Of a stretch of DNA of 11,450 nucleotides, positions 1 through 7,339 are shown piece by piece. Origin of the DNA: JBMNNS01 sp050942625 (GTDB taxonomy: Bacteria > Bacillota > Dethiobacteria > DTU022 > UBA8154). The position numbers and the translations under genes were made by a program. Where the stretch lies: assembly GCA_050942625.1 (NCBI GenBank), contig JBMNNS010000056.1, positions 1 through 11,450 on the forward strand, read 5' to 3'. The stretch's first letter is position 1; every line of letters begins with the position of its first letter. Under the pieces are notes generated by a model. The model worked only from the letters and a program-made list of their open reading frames with translations. It searched no databases and was not told the DNA's origin.

Positions 1-3
1 CAT
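1..3 (-). CDS. Start codon of the next gene, probably uvrA (only first codon in window)
   Basis: The uvrB stop codon TAA shares its last A with an ATG reading off the left edge, giving the overlap TAATG. A GGGGAG-like ribosome binding site lies about four bases upstream, inside the end of uvrB. Only one codon is visible, so the identity rests on the common uvrB-uvrA order in Firmicutes. If correct, the two excision-repair subunits would be translationally coupled. Confidence 0.45.
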
Positions 4-1988
4 TAAACTCCCCTATTCATAGCACGTATTTCAAAAACCAGATCCCTCAATTCCGCTGCATGCTCAAAATCCAGCTCCCGTGCAGCTTTTTTCATTTCCT
101 TTTCCAATTTACGAAGAAAAACATCGCGCTCCTTCCTTCCAAGGGCCTTGATTTTTTCGGCAGAGAGATAGGAAGCTCCCTCTTCCATTACCATAGTCAC
201 AGAAAGGGGTTCCCTGACGGCTTTTGTGATAGTTTTGGGAATAATATGATTTTCCCTATTATATTGCAGCTGCATTTCTCTACGCCTTTGTGTTTCCGAA
301 ATAGCCTTATGCATGGAAGGGGTAACTTCCTGAGCATACAAAATAACCTGCCCGTTAATGTTGCGGGAAGCCCTTCCTATGGTTTGAATTAATGAACGTT
401 CTGAGCGCAAAAAGCCTTCCTTGTCGGCATCAAGAATAGCAACCAGGGAAACCTCCGGCAGATCCAGGCCTTCCCGTAAAAGGTTAATCCCCACTAAAAC
501 ATCAAATTCCCCCAGCCTCAAGCCACGGATTATTTCAATACGTTCCAGGGCATCAATGTCTGAATGCATATAACGTACCTTCAGCCCCATTTCTTGATAA
601 TAATCGGTTAAGTCCTCTGCCATGCGCTTTGTCAGGGTAGTAACCAGCACTCTTTCATTTTGGGAAACCCTTTTTCTAATTTCCCCATATAGGTCTTCCA
701 CCTGGCCCTCAACCGGACGGACTTCAACCTTCGGGTCCACCAACCCGGTAGGGCGAATAATCTGCTCGACTACCTGGCTGCAATTTTCTAATTCAAAGGG
801 GCCTGGAGTAGCCGAAACATAGACAACCTGATTCACCAGTTCCACAAACTCATCAAAGCGCAAGGGCCTGTTATCCAGTGCGGAAGGAAGGCGAAATCCA
901 TGTTCCACCAGGGTTTTTTTACGTGAAAAGTCCCCCCCGTACATACCGTTAATCTGCGGTATGGTAACATGGGATTCATCAACAAAAAGAATAAATTCCC
1001 TGGGGAAATAGTCCAAAAGGGTGTAAGGCCTGCTACCTTCCGGGCGCCTGTCCAGATGCCGGGAATAGTTTTCTATCCCCGAACAAAAACCCATTTCCAT
1101 CATCATCTCCAGATCATAATTTGTGCGTTGCTCCAGGCGTTGTGCTTCTACTAGTTTCCCACTTGCTCTAAGTTCCCGGAGCCGGGAAACCAACTCTGAC
1201 TCAATATCCTTAATTGCCGCCATTAATTTATCCCGTCCCGTTACATAATGGGAGGCAGGAAAAATAGCAACGTGTTTACGTTCTGCAAGGACGCGCCCTG
1301 TTAAAACATCTATTTCCCTTATCCTTTCAATTTCATCCCCAAATAATTCCACACGGATGGCCGCATCGGTAAAGGAAGCCGGGTATATCTCTAAAACATC
1401 CCCCCTGGCCCGAAAGGAACCTCTCTGGAAGTCATGGTCATTACGCCTGTATTGTATGGCTACAAGTTTACGCAGAATCTCTTCCCTGCTTTTCTGCATG
1501 CCTTTCCGAAGCGAAAGCACCTGTTCTTTATATTCAAGAGGTGAACCTAACCCGTAAATACAGGAAACACTGGCAACGATGATAACATCACGGCGCTCAA
1601 AAAGTGCACTCGTCGCTGAATGGCGCAGTTTATCGATTTCTTCGTTGATAGAAGAGTCCTTTTCAATATAGGTATCAGACTGGGGGATATAAGCCTCAGG
1701 CTGATAATAGTCATAATAGCTAATAAAAAATTCCACCGCATTGCGAGGAAAAAATTCCTTGAATTCACTGCAAAGCTGTGCTGCTAATGTTTTGTTGGGG
1801 GCGATAACCAGTGCCGGCCTTTGGGCCTTTTCGATAATATTAGCCATGGTAAAGGTTTTTCCCGAACCAGTTACACCCAGTAAAACCTGCCCTTTGTATC
1901 CTTTTTCCAACCCCCTGGTGATCTCTCGGATAGCTTTGCTTTGATCCCCTTGCGGCGTATATTCGGATACAAGTTCGAACCTGCTCAT
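3..1988 (-). CDS. uvrB: UvrB, excinuclease ABC subunit B
   Basis: This is the damage-verification subunit of nucleotide excision repair. UvrA loads it on damaged DNA, it probes the strand with a beta-hairpin, and it then recruits UvrC for incision. The 661-residue length is normal for Firmicutes UvrB. Visible landmarks are Walker A GVTGSGKT (38-45), the Tyr-rich beta-hairpin region beginning YYDYYQPEAY (91-100), the DESH helicase box (337-340), YVSATPG (390-396), the motif-VI-like QTIGRASRN in the C-terminal helicase half, and a UVR coiled-coil motif at about 627-661 for UvrC contact. The ATG start has AAAGGGA about seven bases upstream. The gene has its own candidate promoter, lies 553 bp from the preceding gene, and overlaps a following ATG. 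It looks complete and intact. I found no clear LexA operator (GAAC-N4-GTTC) upstream. Confidence 0.99.
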   Translation of the reverse strand: MSRFELVSEYTPQGDQSKAIREITRGLEKGYKGQVLLGVTGSGKTFTMANIIEKAQRPALVIAPNKTLAAQLCSEFKEFFPRNAVEFFISYYDYYQPEAYIPQSDTYIEKDSSINEEIDKLRHSATSALFERRDVIIVASVSCIYGLGSPLEYKEQVLSLRKGMQKSREEILRKLVAIQYRRNDHDFQRGSFRARGDVLEIYPASFTDAAIRVELFGDEIERIREIDVLTGRVLAERKHVAIFPASHYVTGRDKLMAAIKDIESELVSRLRELRASGKLVEAQRLEQRTNYDLEMMMEMGFCSGIENYSRHLDRRPEGSRPYTLLDYFPREFILFVDESHVTIPQINGMYGGDFSRKKTLVEHGFRLPSALDNRPLRFDEFVELVNQVVYVSATPGPFELENCSQVVEQIIRPTGLVDPKVEVRPVEGQVEDLYGEIRKRVSQNERVLVTTLTKRMAEDLTDYYQEMGLKVRYMHSDIDALERIEIIRGLRLGEFDVLVGINLLREGLDLPEVSLVAILDADKEGFLRSERSLIQTIGRASRNINGQVILYAQEVTPSMHKAISETQRRREMQLQYNRENHIIPKTITKAVREPLSVTMVMEEGASYLSAEKIKALGRKERDVFLRKLEKEMKKAARELDFEHAAELRDLVFEIRAMNRGV

Positions 1989-2019
1989 CCAGTATCCCTT
2001 TCTAATCCATGTAATTTAA

Positions 2020-2028
2020 ATGATACCA
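2020..2028 (-). promoter_or_regulatory. Candidate extended -10 promoter for uvrB
   Basis: On the minus strand the sequence TGGTATCAT fits an extended -10 element (TG-N-TATNAT). No recognisable -35 hexamer lies 16-18 bp upstream, which is tolerated with an extended -10. Transcription would begin near 2013, leaving a leader of about 25 nt before the uvrB ATG that contains the ribosome binding site. Confidence 0.4.
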
Positions 2029-2168
2029 TATTAACTTTCACGTGGGGCACCCTTGAGGTGGCCGGAACGGGGATTTTTCCATTTTACCCCCTTAAAGTCC
2101 CCATGGGCTTGTTTTTATTATTCCATCAACAAGGGCATCTGTCAATAAAAAAGCGGATCTAAGCCTGG

Positions 2169-2306
2169 TTAGAGCATTAGTTCATATTTTTGTCTCCATG
2201 CGAACGCCCATAGGATGGAGTTTAGGGCCTCCGCAGAACCAATAGCTTGTACAACATAGGGAGGAACAATATAACTACGAAGGGCTGGTTTTTTAGAAGG
2301 GCTCAT
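2169..2306 (-). CDS. Possible 45-residue hypothetical protein
   Basis: An ATG-initiated frame runs 45 codons to a TAA. The peptide begins MSPSKKPALRSYIVPPYVV and has an amphipathic, Trp-containing C-terminal half (LNSILWAFAWRQ). The only Shine-Dalgarno-like string, AAGG, is about 14 bases upstream, which is too far for good initiation, and there is no in-frame alternative start before an upstream stop. I recognise no family. It could be a true small protein, a remnant of a decayed gene, or chance. The composition looks protein-like, but the evidence is thin. Confidence 0.25.
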   Translation of the reverse strand: MSPSKKPALRSYIVPPYVVQAIGSAEALNSILWAFAWRQKYELML

Positions 2307-2335
2307 TTTGCCATTCTTAACCTTATGCCTTTATA

Positions 2336-2368
2336 AAACAAAAAAGGGTCCTTTTGGGGCTTTTGCAT
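2336..2368 (-). terminator. Weak terminator-like hairpin downstream of the coiled-coil gene
   Basis: On the minus strand an AAAAG/CTTTT stem with a GC-containing interior is followed by a T-rich run (TTTTTTGTTTT). The stem is short and AT-rich, so this is only the best candidate for ending transcription from the upstream envelope genes before the uvrB promoter. Confidence 0.3.
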
Positions 2369-2400
2369 CAACCTGGAGCTATTTTGGTATGCAGGTAGTT

Positions 2401-2536
2401 CGATACCACTGAAAAAGCCTTAGTTTTATAAAAACCATTTTTTGTTGTCATCCTGAGCGATAGCGAAGACTTGGTTTTAAGCTGTTTCTTCATTTCACTT
2501 CGTTTATTCAGAATTGGGACTTTTTCAGTGGTTTCG
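2401..2536. repeat. MITE-like inverted-repeat element
   Basis: The ends form 17-bp inverted repeats with one mismatch (2401-2417 and 2520-2536), including a perfect 13-bp core ACCACTGAAAAAG. Inside, CTGAGCGATAGCGAAG (2453-2468) pairs imperfectly with CTTCGTTTATTCAG (2498-2511), so the whole 136-bp unit could fold as a long interrupted stem. It contains no coding capacity. The internal string TCATCCTGAGCGATAGCGAAG-type motif resembles intergenic repeats I know from many bacterial genomes. A possible TTCG direct repeat borders the 13-bp core ends, but it overlaps the inverted repeat and is ambiguous. The right end sits 5 bp from the stop codon of the coiled-coil gene. Confidence 0.7.
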
Positions 2537-2541
2537 GAGGT

Positions 2542-3009
2542 TCAGCGGTTCTCAAGCATAATTACCTTCTTTTCTTTGTTTTGCTGGTTTTCAATAATTT
2601 CCTCCAAATAGTTTTCTTCCTGAACCATCTCCGGGGTTACATAACGGCCAATATCCTGCACTGTTTTACTCATTTGTTGCACCTTCTGCTGCAGCTGGTA
2701 GCTCATTTCACGCATTTTTTGGATGTTCTGCTCCAATGCCACTCTTTTTTGCATTATTTCATTTTTTAAAAGTGGATTGCCATGGAAAAGACCCTGTAAA
2801 CCCTGGCTGGCCCCGGCTTTTTCCTCAAACTGGGAAAGGTTGCCGGTAATTTTCCCTTGCAAATTCAATTCTTCTTCCATAATTTTTTGGATGCTTTCTG
2901 CAAGCATCTGTTGTTGTGACTGTAGCGTAATTAAATATTGTTCCAGCTTATAACGGTTTTGACGGATACTGTTTAATACTTTGTCATATTTACTTTTGCT
3001 TTCAGACAT
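2542..3009 (-). CDS. Coiled-coil cytoplasmic protein of unknown function
   Basis: This encodes 155 residues that I cannot assign to a family. The sequence is almost entirely helical and rich in Gln, Glu and Lys. A first heptad-like stretch spans about 5-62, a Gly-containing break (KAGASQGLQGLFHGNPL) covers about 64-80, a second coiled coil covers 81-118, and a short acidic helix lies near 130-150. There is no signal peptide, membrane segment or catalytic motif. I chose the ATG at 3009 because GGGGAG sits seven bases before it; a TTG five codons earlier would place that site inside the gene. It lies 76 bp after the PDZ membrane-protein gene on the same strand, so co-expression with the envelope block is plausible. 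It could be a structural or adaptor protein, but this is inference from shape only. Confidence 0.8.
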   Translation of the reverse strand: MSESKSKYDKVLNSIRQNRYKLEQYLITLQSQQQMLAESIQKIMEEELNLQGKITGNLSQFEEKAGASQGLQGLFHGNPLLKNEIMQKRVALEQNIQKMREMSYQLQQKVQQMSKTVQDIGRYVTPEMVQEENYLEEIIENQQNKEKKVIMLENR

Positions 3010-3085
3010 AAAATATCTCCCCAAGATTACTTTTCTTGTTGTATTTTAACCATGAAGGTATATTCTATGCGGGCAGGGGCAAAAG

Positions 3086-4378
3086 CTACTTCATCTTTTT
3101 AGAAAACCGTTTTAAAAAGGAACCCTTTTCCATTTCTACATAAGCATTGGTCATTCTCCCCGGTGTAAAAATGATCCCAAACTGGACAGGGGACATGGGG
3201 TAAATTTGGGCTCCAAGGTTAAGATAGCTATTCCCTCTTTTAACCTTAAAATAAGCCCGAGGATAACCTGCCTGCAAAATATTCCAAAAATCATGTTCGG
3301 AATAAAGATCAATGTCATTAACCTTAAGCAGCCTATCACCGCTTTTAAAGCCCAGATCTTCTGCCGGAGAAGAAGGTATGATCGCCAATATTTTTAGACC
3401 ATTTTTATCATCGGGGGTAAAAAGAGGGGGACGTACCAGTTCATCCCTGTTGCCCTTTTTGATAATATATTCATGCCCCAGAGGAGCAAGCAAGGCAGCC
3501 GGTAGTATCAAAGGCGGCATATATACTGCAGCGATAGCAGCAGCAGAAAGAATGATACTATAAAGTGCCAAATTTTTCGCAGTTTTTAACCTTTTATGGT
3601 GGGGATAACTGGAAAGGGCTAAATCACCATAGCCCAAACCTGCCACCAGGGGAATCATAAGGTAAACAATATTTTCTTCACCAACACTGCCCATCATAGT
3701 GCCCAGTAAAGGCCACCAGTCAGGCATGGCTATGCCTCCGGTCAACATTTCTGAGCCCTCAGGCACAACCAGGGCCCAGAGCCCCGTCAAGGGTAACGGC
3801 CAAAAACGCTGCATACTGTAACCTCCGAGTATTTCCCCGGAAGGCCTTTTATAATAGATGGGACTGGCACCATGATGCCCGCTTAGATAAATAAGAAAAG
3901 ATTCTGTTAGATGTAAAACACCAATCAGCGCCAGCAGGCTGGGCAGGTGTATATTTTGCAGCCCTGCCAAAATTTCTATTTCCCCCAGGCCTGGCAGAAA
4001 AGGCAAAAGACCCCTGATAATCAGTGCTGCAGCAGCTACAAGCCCTCCAGCATAAGCAAAACAAAGAAAACGGGGGTGAATAAATAATAAAGCAATAGCT
4101 ATAGGCCACAGGTATACTATCCCGACACTTTCCAGCGAAATTCCCAAAACAAGTAAAAAAATACTGCCAAAAATGCCCCCAAATAAGCCTAACAGGACAG
4201 AATTGATACATTGTAGCCAAATATTATTAACAGCCCGGCCAAATAGCTTTTCTTCCATGGCAATATTCCGGCGATATTGCATAAAAACAATAATAATGAT
4301 CAACCAAAAGAAGGGATTGGCAAAAGAAAGGGCCTGGGTCTTAATCATTAACAAGAAAAGATCCAACCAAAAATCCAC
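3086..4378 (-). CDS. Polytopic membrane protein with C-terminal PDZ domain, MinJ-like
   Basis: The 430-residue protein has about eight hydrophobic segments (near 18-34, 59-82, 85-103, 107-129, 145-167, 192-208, 235-255 and 270-305), followed by a PDZ domain at about 322-392 (IIPSSPAEDLGFKSGDRLLKVND is its core) and a basic tail. Bacillus subtilis MinJ, which links DivIVA to MinD in division-site selection, has the same architecture and lies between ctpB and uvrBA, as this gene lies between ctpA and uvrB. MinJ function is therefore a reasonable inference, but I cannot test homology. The start is GTG with GGAG five bases upstream, 28 bp after ctpA, suggesting one transcript. Alternatives are a general PDZ membrane scaffold or a partner of the adjacent protease. 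Confidence 0.9.
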   Translation of the reverse strand: MDFWLDLFLLMIKTQALSFANPFFWLIIIIVFMQYRRNIAMEEKLFGRAVNNIWLQCINSVLLGLFGGIFGSIFLLVLGISLESVGIVYLWPIAIALLFIHPRFLCFAYAGGLVAAAALIIRGLLPFLPGLGEIEILAGLQNIHLPSLLALIGVLHLTESFLIYLSGHHGASPIYYKRPSGEILGGYSMQRFWPLPLTGLWALVVPEGSEMLTGGIAMPDWWPLLGTMMGSVGEENIVYLMIPLVAGLGYGDLALSSYPHHKRLKTAKNLALYSIILSAAAIAAVYMPPLILPAALLAPLGHEYIIKKGNRDELVRPPLFTPDDKNGLKILAIIPSSPAEDLGFKSGDRLLKVNDIDLYSEHDFWNILQAGYPRAYFKVKRGNSYLNLGAQIYPMSPVQFGIIFTPGRMTNAYVEMEKGSFLKRFSKKMK

Positions 4379-4406
4379 AGTTACTCCATTCCTTTCCTTC
4401 CAGATC

Positions 4407-5831
4407 CTATTTTCCCGGACCCTGCACTTTCCATCCTTTAATCATTTCCAGGGCTGCCGCTAATTGTGTATCAACTTTGCCAGCCTCATTTGCCAGCATA
4501 GAGCGTAGTTTTTCCCGTGTCCGGGAATCCAGAGTACCATTGCAGGGCAAGAGATGCTTTTTTTGGAAAGCCTTGAGGGCATCTAGGGTCTGCCTATCAA
4601 AAACCCCGGTAACTTCCAATGGGTAGCCTAAAAATATTAACATCTTTTGCAACAGGGCAACCCTTTCACCTATATCACCTTCTTGCAGATCCCTTGGAAC
4701 AGGGCAGTATTGAAGGCAATATTCGGGGGGCAGCTCAACCTTTTGATCAGGCTGCAAACCCTGTTGGCTTAAGTCATGTCCAAGGGGCGTTAGGTACTTT
4801 GCTACAGTATAACGAAGCATGGCACCATCACTTAGATCCTGCAAATACTGGATTGTAGCCTTGCCAAAAGTAGGCATACCTACCAGTGGAATACCATTAT
4901 CTTGAAGGGCACCGGCAATTATTTCCGCTGCACTTGCAGTATATTCATCAACAAGGACAACCATAGCATAGTCCTTTGGCTTTGCTTTGGAATAATAACG
5001 TTGCAGGACCTTACCCCAACGATCAACAACGCGGGTGATCTCTCCCTCTGGAACAATAATTTCCCCCACCTCAATAGCCTCATCCAGCAAACCACCAGGA
5101 TTGCTACGAAGATCGATAATCAATTCCTTCAGGCCCTCTTTTTCTAAAGCGGATAAGGCATTGATAAAATCCTTTCCCGTATCTTTATCAAAATTGGTTA
5201 TTTGGAGATAACCTGTGCCAGGCGTCAGTAAACGTATAAAAACGGTCTCTACCTCAATATCTGCCCTGGTCAAAGTCATCTGCAATAGATCCTTTTCACC
5301 TGGGCGCCGGATCGCCAGATTGACCTGTGTTCCCTCGGGGCCTCGCAACAAGCGTGCCACTTCTTCCAGGGCAATATTCTCCAGGGTTTTATTGTCAACC
5401 CTGACAATATAATCGCCCTGGGAAAGGCCAACTTCGGCAGCCGGAGAACCTTCCATTACCCTGACTATCAGTATCCCCCCTTCGTCATTAATAATTTCCA
5501 CACCTATACCACCAAAGTGGCCCATAGTGGAAACCTGCATTTCCTCCAATTCCCTAGGGTTCAAATAAGTTGTATAAGGATCATTGAGGGAACCTATCAT
5601 CCCCTGAATCGCCCCATGAACCATTTTCTCCTTTTCCAACCTTTGGAAATACCCATTCTCAAGTATGTCCCATACTTCCCAGAACGATCCAATCCCATTC
5701 TCATCCCAGCTGACCCTAACCTCCTCCGTAAAAAAGAAAAACCGGGTTAAATGATATGTTGCCATGTTACTTAACAAAAGCAAACACAGCAACAAAATTA
5801 TAATACCCCGCTGTCTCATGGGAAACACCAT
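4407..5831 (-). CDS. ctpA: CtpA-type S41 carboxy-terminal processing serine protease
   Basis: This is an exported, membrane-anchored protease that trims or degrades envelope proteins from the C-terminus. It has 474 residues. The N-terminal signal-anchor is at 9-28, the PDZ domain at about 100-175 (FGGIGVEI at 106-113), the S41 protease domain at about 195-360, and a PG_binding_1 peptidoglycan-binding domain at about 383-446 (LLQKMLIFLGY, FDRQTLDALKAFQ). The Ser-Lys-Gln catalytic set is visible: Ser300 in YTASAAE, Lys324 in TFGKATIQ, and Gln328 four residues later. The LRSNPGG motif (241-247) is also present. The start is uncertain: ATG at 5831 has almost no spacer after AAGAGAG, and ATG at 5819 (MRQRG) with GGTG six bases upstream is equally plausible. 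Either retains the anchor. The PDZ membrane-protein gene follows 28 bp downstream. Confidence 0.96.
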   Translation of the reverse strand: MVFPMRQRGIIILLLCLLLLSNMATYHLTRFFFFTEEVRVSWDENGIGSFWEVWDILENGYFQRLEKEKMVHGAIQGMIGSLNDPYTTYLNPRELEEMQVSTMGHFGGIGVEIINDEGGILIVRVMEGSPAAEVGLSQGDYIVRVDNKTLENIALEEVARLLRGPEGTQVNLAIRRPGEKDLLQMTLTRADIEVETVFIRLLTPGTGYLQITNFDKDTGKDFINALSALEKEGLKELIIDLRSNPGGLLDEAIEVGEIIVPEGEITRVVDRWGKVLQRYYSKAKPKDYAMVVLVDEYTASAAEIIAGALQDNGIPLVGMPTFGKATIQYLQDLSDGAMLRYTVAKYLTPLGHDLSQQGLQPDQKVELPPEYCLQYCPVPRDLQEGDIGERVALLQKMLIFLGYPLEVTGVFDRQTLDALKAFQKKHLLPCNGTLDSRTREKLRSMLANEAGKVDTQLAAALEMIKGWKVQGPGK

Positions 5832-5933
5832 CTCTCTTAGTTAAACCTTTGCCAGAAAAGCTGCTCAGCTATACTCCAGTATTCGTATTTCAGAACACCC
5901 GGAAACACTTTGGTTTTTTGATTTATTATATTT

Positions 5934-5953
5934 ATTATACCCTTTTCATTATA
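5934..5953 (-). promoter_or_regulatory. Possible promoter region for ctpA (two TATAAT hexamers)
   Basis: In the 219-bp gap before ctpA, two perfect TATAAT strings occur on the minus strand at 5934-5939 and 5948-5953 within a very AT-rich patch. Neither has a convincing TTGACA-like hexamer 16-18 bp upstream, so the assignment is weak. A leader of roughly 100 nt would result. The gap length supports a separate promoter for ctpA and the PDZ gene. Confidence 0.3.
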
Positions 5954-5980
5954 GTACATTATTTCTAACCCGGACCGAAC

Positions 5981-6004
5981 CTACAGCACCATTCCGTACT
6001 GTAG
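5981..6004. other. Strong stem-loop of unknown role upstream of ctpA
   Basis: Nine-base arms (5981-5989 and 5996-6004; minus-strand CTACAGTAC / GTGCTGTAG) pair with a single T-G wobble and enclose a six-base loop GGAATG. No T-run follows on either strand, so it does not look like an intrinsic terminator. It lies between the M23 peptidase stop and the ctpA promoter candidates, where it could be an operator-like palindrome, an mRNA 3'-end stabiliser, or a processing site. Confidence 0.55.
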
Positions 6005-6050
6005 ACAAATTCTGCTTAAACTGAAGGAATACAGACAATCCAGCCAGGAA

Positions 6051-7292
6051 TTAAAAATAATTCATCGGGTTTTGCCTTGTTCCATTTACTCTTACCTCAA
6101 AATGAATATGGGGCCCTGTGCTGGAACCGGTTGAACCCACAATAGCAATTGGCTGCCCCTTGCTTACCACCTGCCCTGGGGCAACCAGAAGGGAATGGCA
6201 ATGGGCATAAAGTGTTGCAATACCCTGGCCATGATCGATAATGATCATCCTGCCATAACCATAGTTCAACGTTCCATTTATGCCTGCAAAGATTACCACA
6301 CCATTTTCTGAGGCCCTGATATAAACCGGATTACCGTTATATGTAGATGATCCAGGCCAACGAGTCCTGGGGATTCCTATATCAATCCCGCCATGGAAGG
6401 TACCAGGCTGACCCGTAATGGGGTGGGTCCTGTTCCCATAAGGTGAAGTAATCCATGAAGTTCCGTATTCTGCCAGGGGCCAGAGCAACTTGCCGGAGGG
6501 TATAAACTGCTCCGTCTGTTTCCGGTATTCGTCCTGCAACCGTTTTATATCATTTTCAACCTTTGCGGCTTCTCTTTCCAGTTCCTCAATAGCTTTTTCT
6601 AGCTTTTCAGTTTCTGCCTGCAGTTCCTTTAAAAGGACCTCCTGTTGGGCAATTTTGTTGTTGAGCTCCTCACGACGCTCCAACAACCCTGCTTTTAAAG
6701 CTAAGAGATGCCCCTTTTCTTCTTCCAGCTTTTCCTTTTTTTCCTGAACAATATTCCTGGCTATGTAAGCCTCTTCCAATAGTTTTAGATCGTTTTCGGC
6801 AATTAATTTCAAGTCGTTCAAACGGGTTAAGAACTCGGAAAAAGTGTAGGCGCTAAAAAGGACATCGAGGTAAGAAGTATCGCCGTTTTCATAAATAGCC
6901 CTGAGCCTTTTTTGCAACAATTCATCCCGCCGCTGTAAATGGGACTCTGCTTCTTCCAGTTCCTCTTCCGCAACAACAATTTTTTCTTCAGTTTCTTCAA
7001 TATCAATCTCCAGAAGGTTGATATCCTCTTGCAGTTGGGAAATATCGTTTCTCAGCACATTTAATTCCTTTTCCAACCGTTTCCCTTCATTTTGGCACTC
7101 CACCAGTTCCCAGCTTCTTGAATCCAACCGATCCTGTATTCTGGAAAGTTCCTTCTTTGAGTCTTGAATTTTCCCCTCCAAAGAATTAAAAGCATAACCG
7201 GGCAGCATGAATGTTAAACCCAAAACAATAACCAAAAGCGAATAAACAAACCGGGATTTCAAGAAATTCATTATTATTTTCCCCAAACTCAC
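6051..7292 (-). CDS. Secreted coiled-coil M23 peptidase, EnvC-like, probably FtsEX-controlled
   Basis: This is a cell-wall hydrolase of the lysostaphin/LytM family, 413 residues. A signal peptide covers about 1-35 (hydrophobic core near 17-30, cleavage plausible after GYA). A long coiled coil runs from about 36 to 260, and the M23 domain from about 268 to 413. Zinc and catalytic residues are present: His300 and Asp304 (HGGID), His364 (YAHCHS), and His395 and His397 (HIHFE). It should therefore be enzymatically active, unlike Escherichia coli EnvC, whose LytM domain has lost its metal site. The region after Asp304 carries an extra segment (PRTRWPGSSTYNG) compared with typical M23 domains. The GTG start is preceded by TAAGGGGG nine bases upstream; an ATG at 7271 is an alternative that leaves the signal peptide complete. 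It follows ftsX by 47 bp, matching the usual pairing of FtsEX with a coiled-coil murein hydrolase or activator. Confidence 0.96.
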   Translation of the reverse strand: MSLGKIIMNFLKSRFVYSLLVIVLGLTFMLPGYAFNSLEGKIQDSKKELSRIQDRLDSRSWELVECQNEGKRLEKELNVLRNDISQLQEDINLLEIDIEETEEKIVVAEEELEEAESHLQRRDELLQKRLRAIYENGDTSYLDVLFSAYTFSEFLTRLNDLKLIAENDLKLLEEAYIARNIVQEKKEKLEEEKGHLLALKAGLLERREELNNKIAQQEVLLKELQAETEKLEKAIEELEREAAKVENDIKRLQDEYRKQTEQFIPSGKLLWPLAEYGTSWITSPYGNRTHPITGQPGTFHGGIDIGIPRTRWPGSSTYNGNPVYIRASENGVVIFAGINGTLNYGYGRMIIIDHGQGIATLYAHCHSLLVAPGQVVSKGQPIAIVGSTGSSTGPHIHFEVRVNGTRQNPMNYF

Positions 7293-7339
7293 TATTACAT
7301 TCCCCCTTAATTAACCGACTGGAATATCCTTTGCTACTT

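Larger units (their letters stand above)
2029..2541. other. Non-coding gap between the coiled-coil gene and uvrB
   Basis: This stretch has no confident gene. It contains the MITE-like inverted repeat (2401-2536), a weak terminator-like hairpin (about 2336-2368) and one marginal 45-codon reading frame (2169-2306). The remainder, around 2030-2165, is mixed sequence with short G/C runs and no reading frame or strong structure that I can support. It is much longer than the 28-76 bp gaps separating most of the upstream genes. Confidence 0.7.

Noticed and set aside
1989..2110. LexA/DinR operator (GAAC-N4-GTTC) expected for SOS control of uvrB
   Set aside because: I looked upstream of uvrB on both strands and found no acceptable match. 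GTTCGAAC-like sequence near 1975-1980 lies inside the gene and has no four-base spacer.
2401..2536. CRISPR array or tandem repeat
   Set aside because: The repetition is inverted rather than direct, occurs once, and has no regular spacers.
3010..3024. Upstream TTG start giving a longer coiled-coil protein
   Set aside because: The best ribosome binding site (GGGGAG) would fall inside that extension and is ideally placed for the ATG at 3009.
3312..3563. Plus-strand open frame opposite the PDZ gene
   Set aside because: It is antisense to a well-supported membrane-protein gene, with no ribosome binding site or recognisable product.
5971..6004. Intrinsic terminator after the M23 gene
   Set aside because: The hairpin is strong, but neither strand has a T-run after it.
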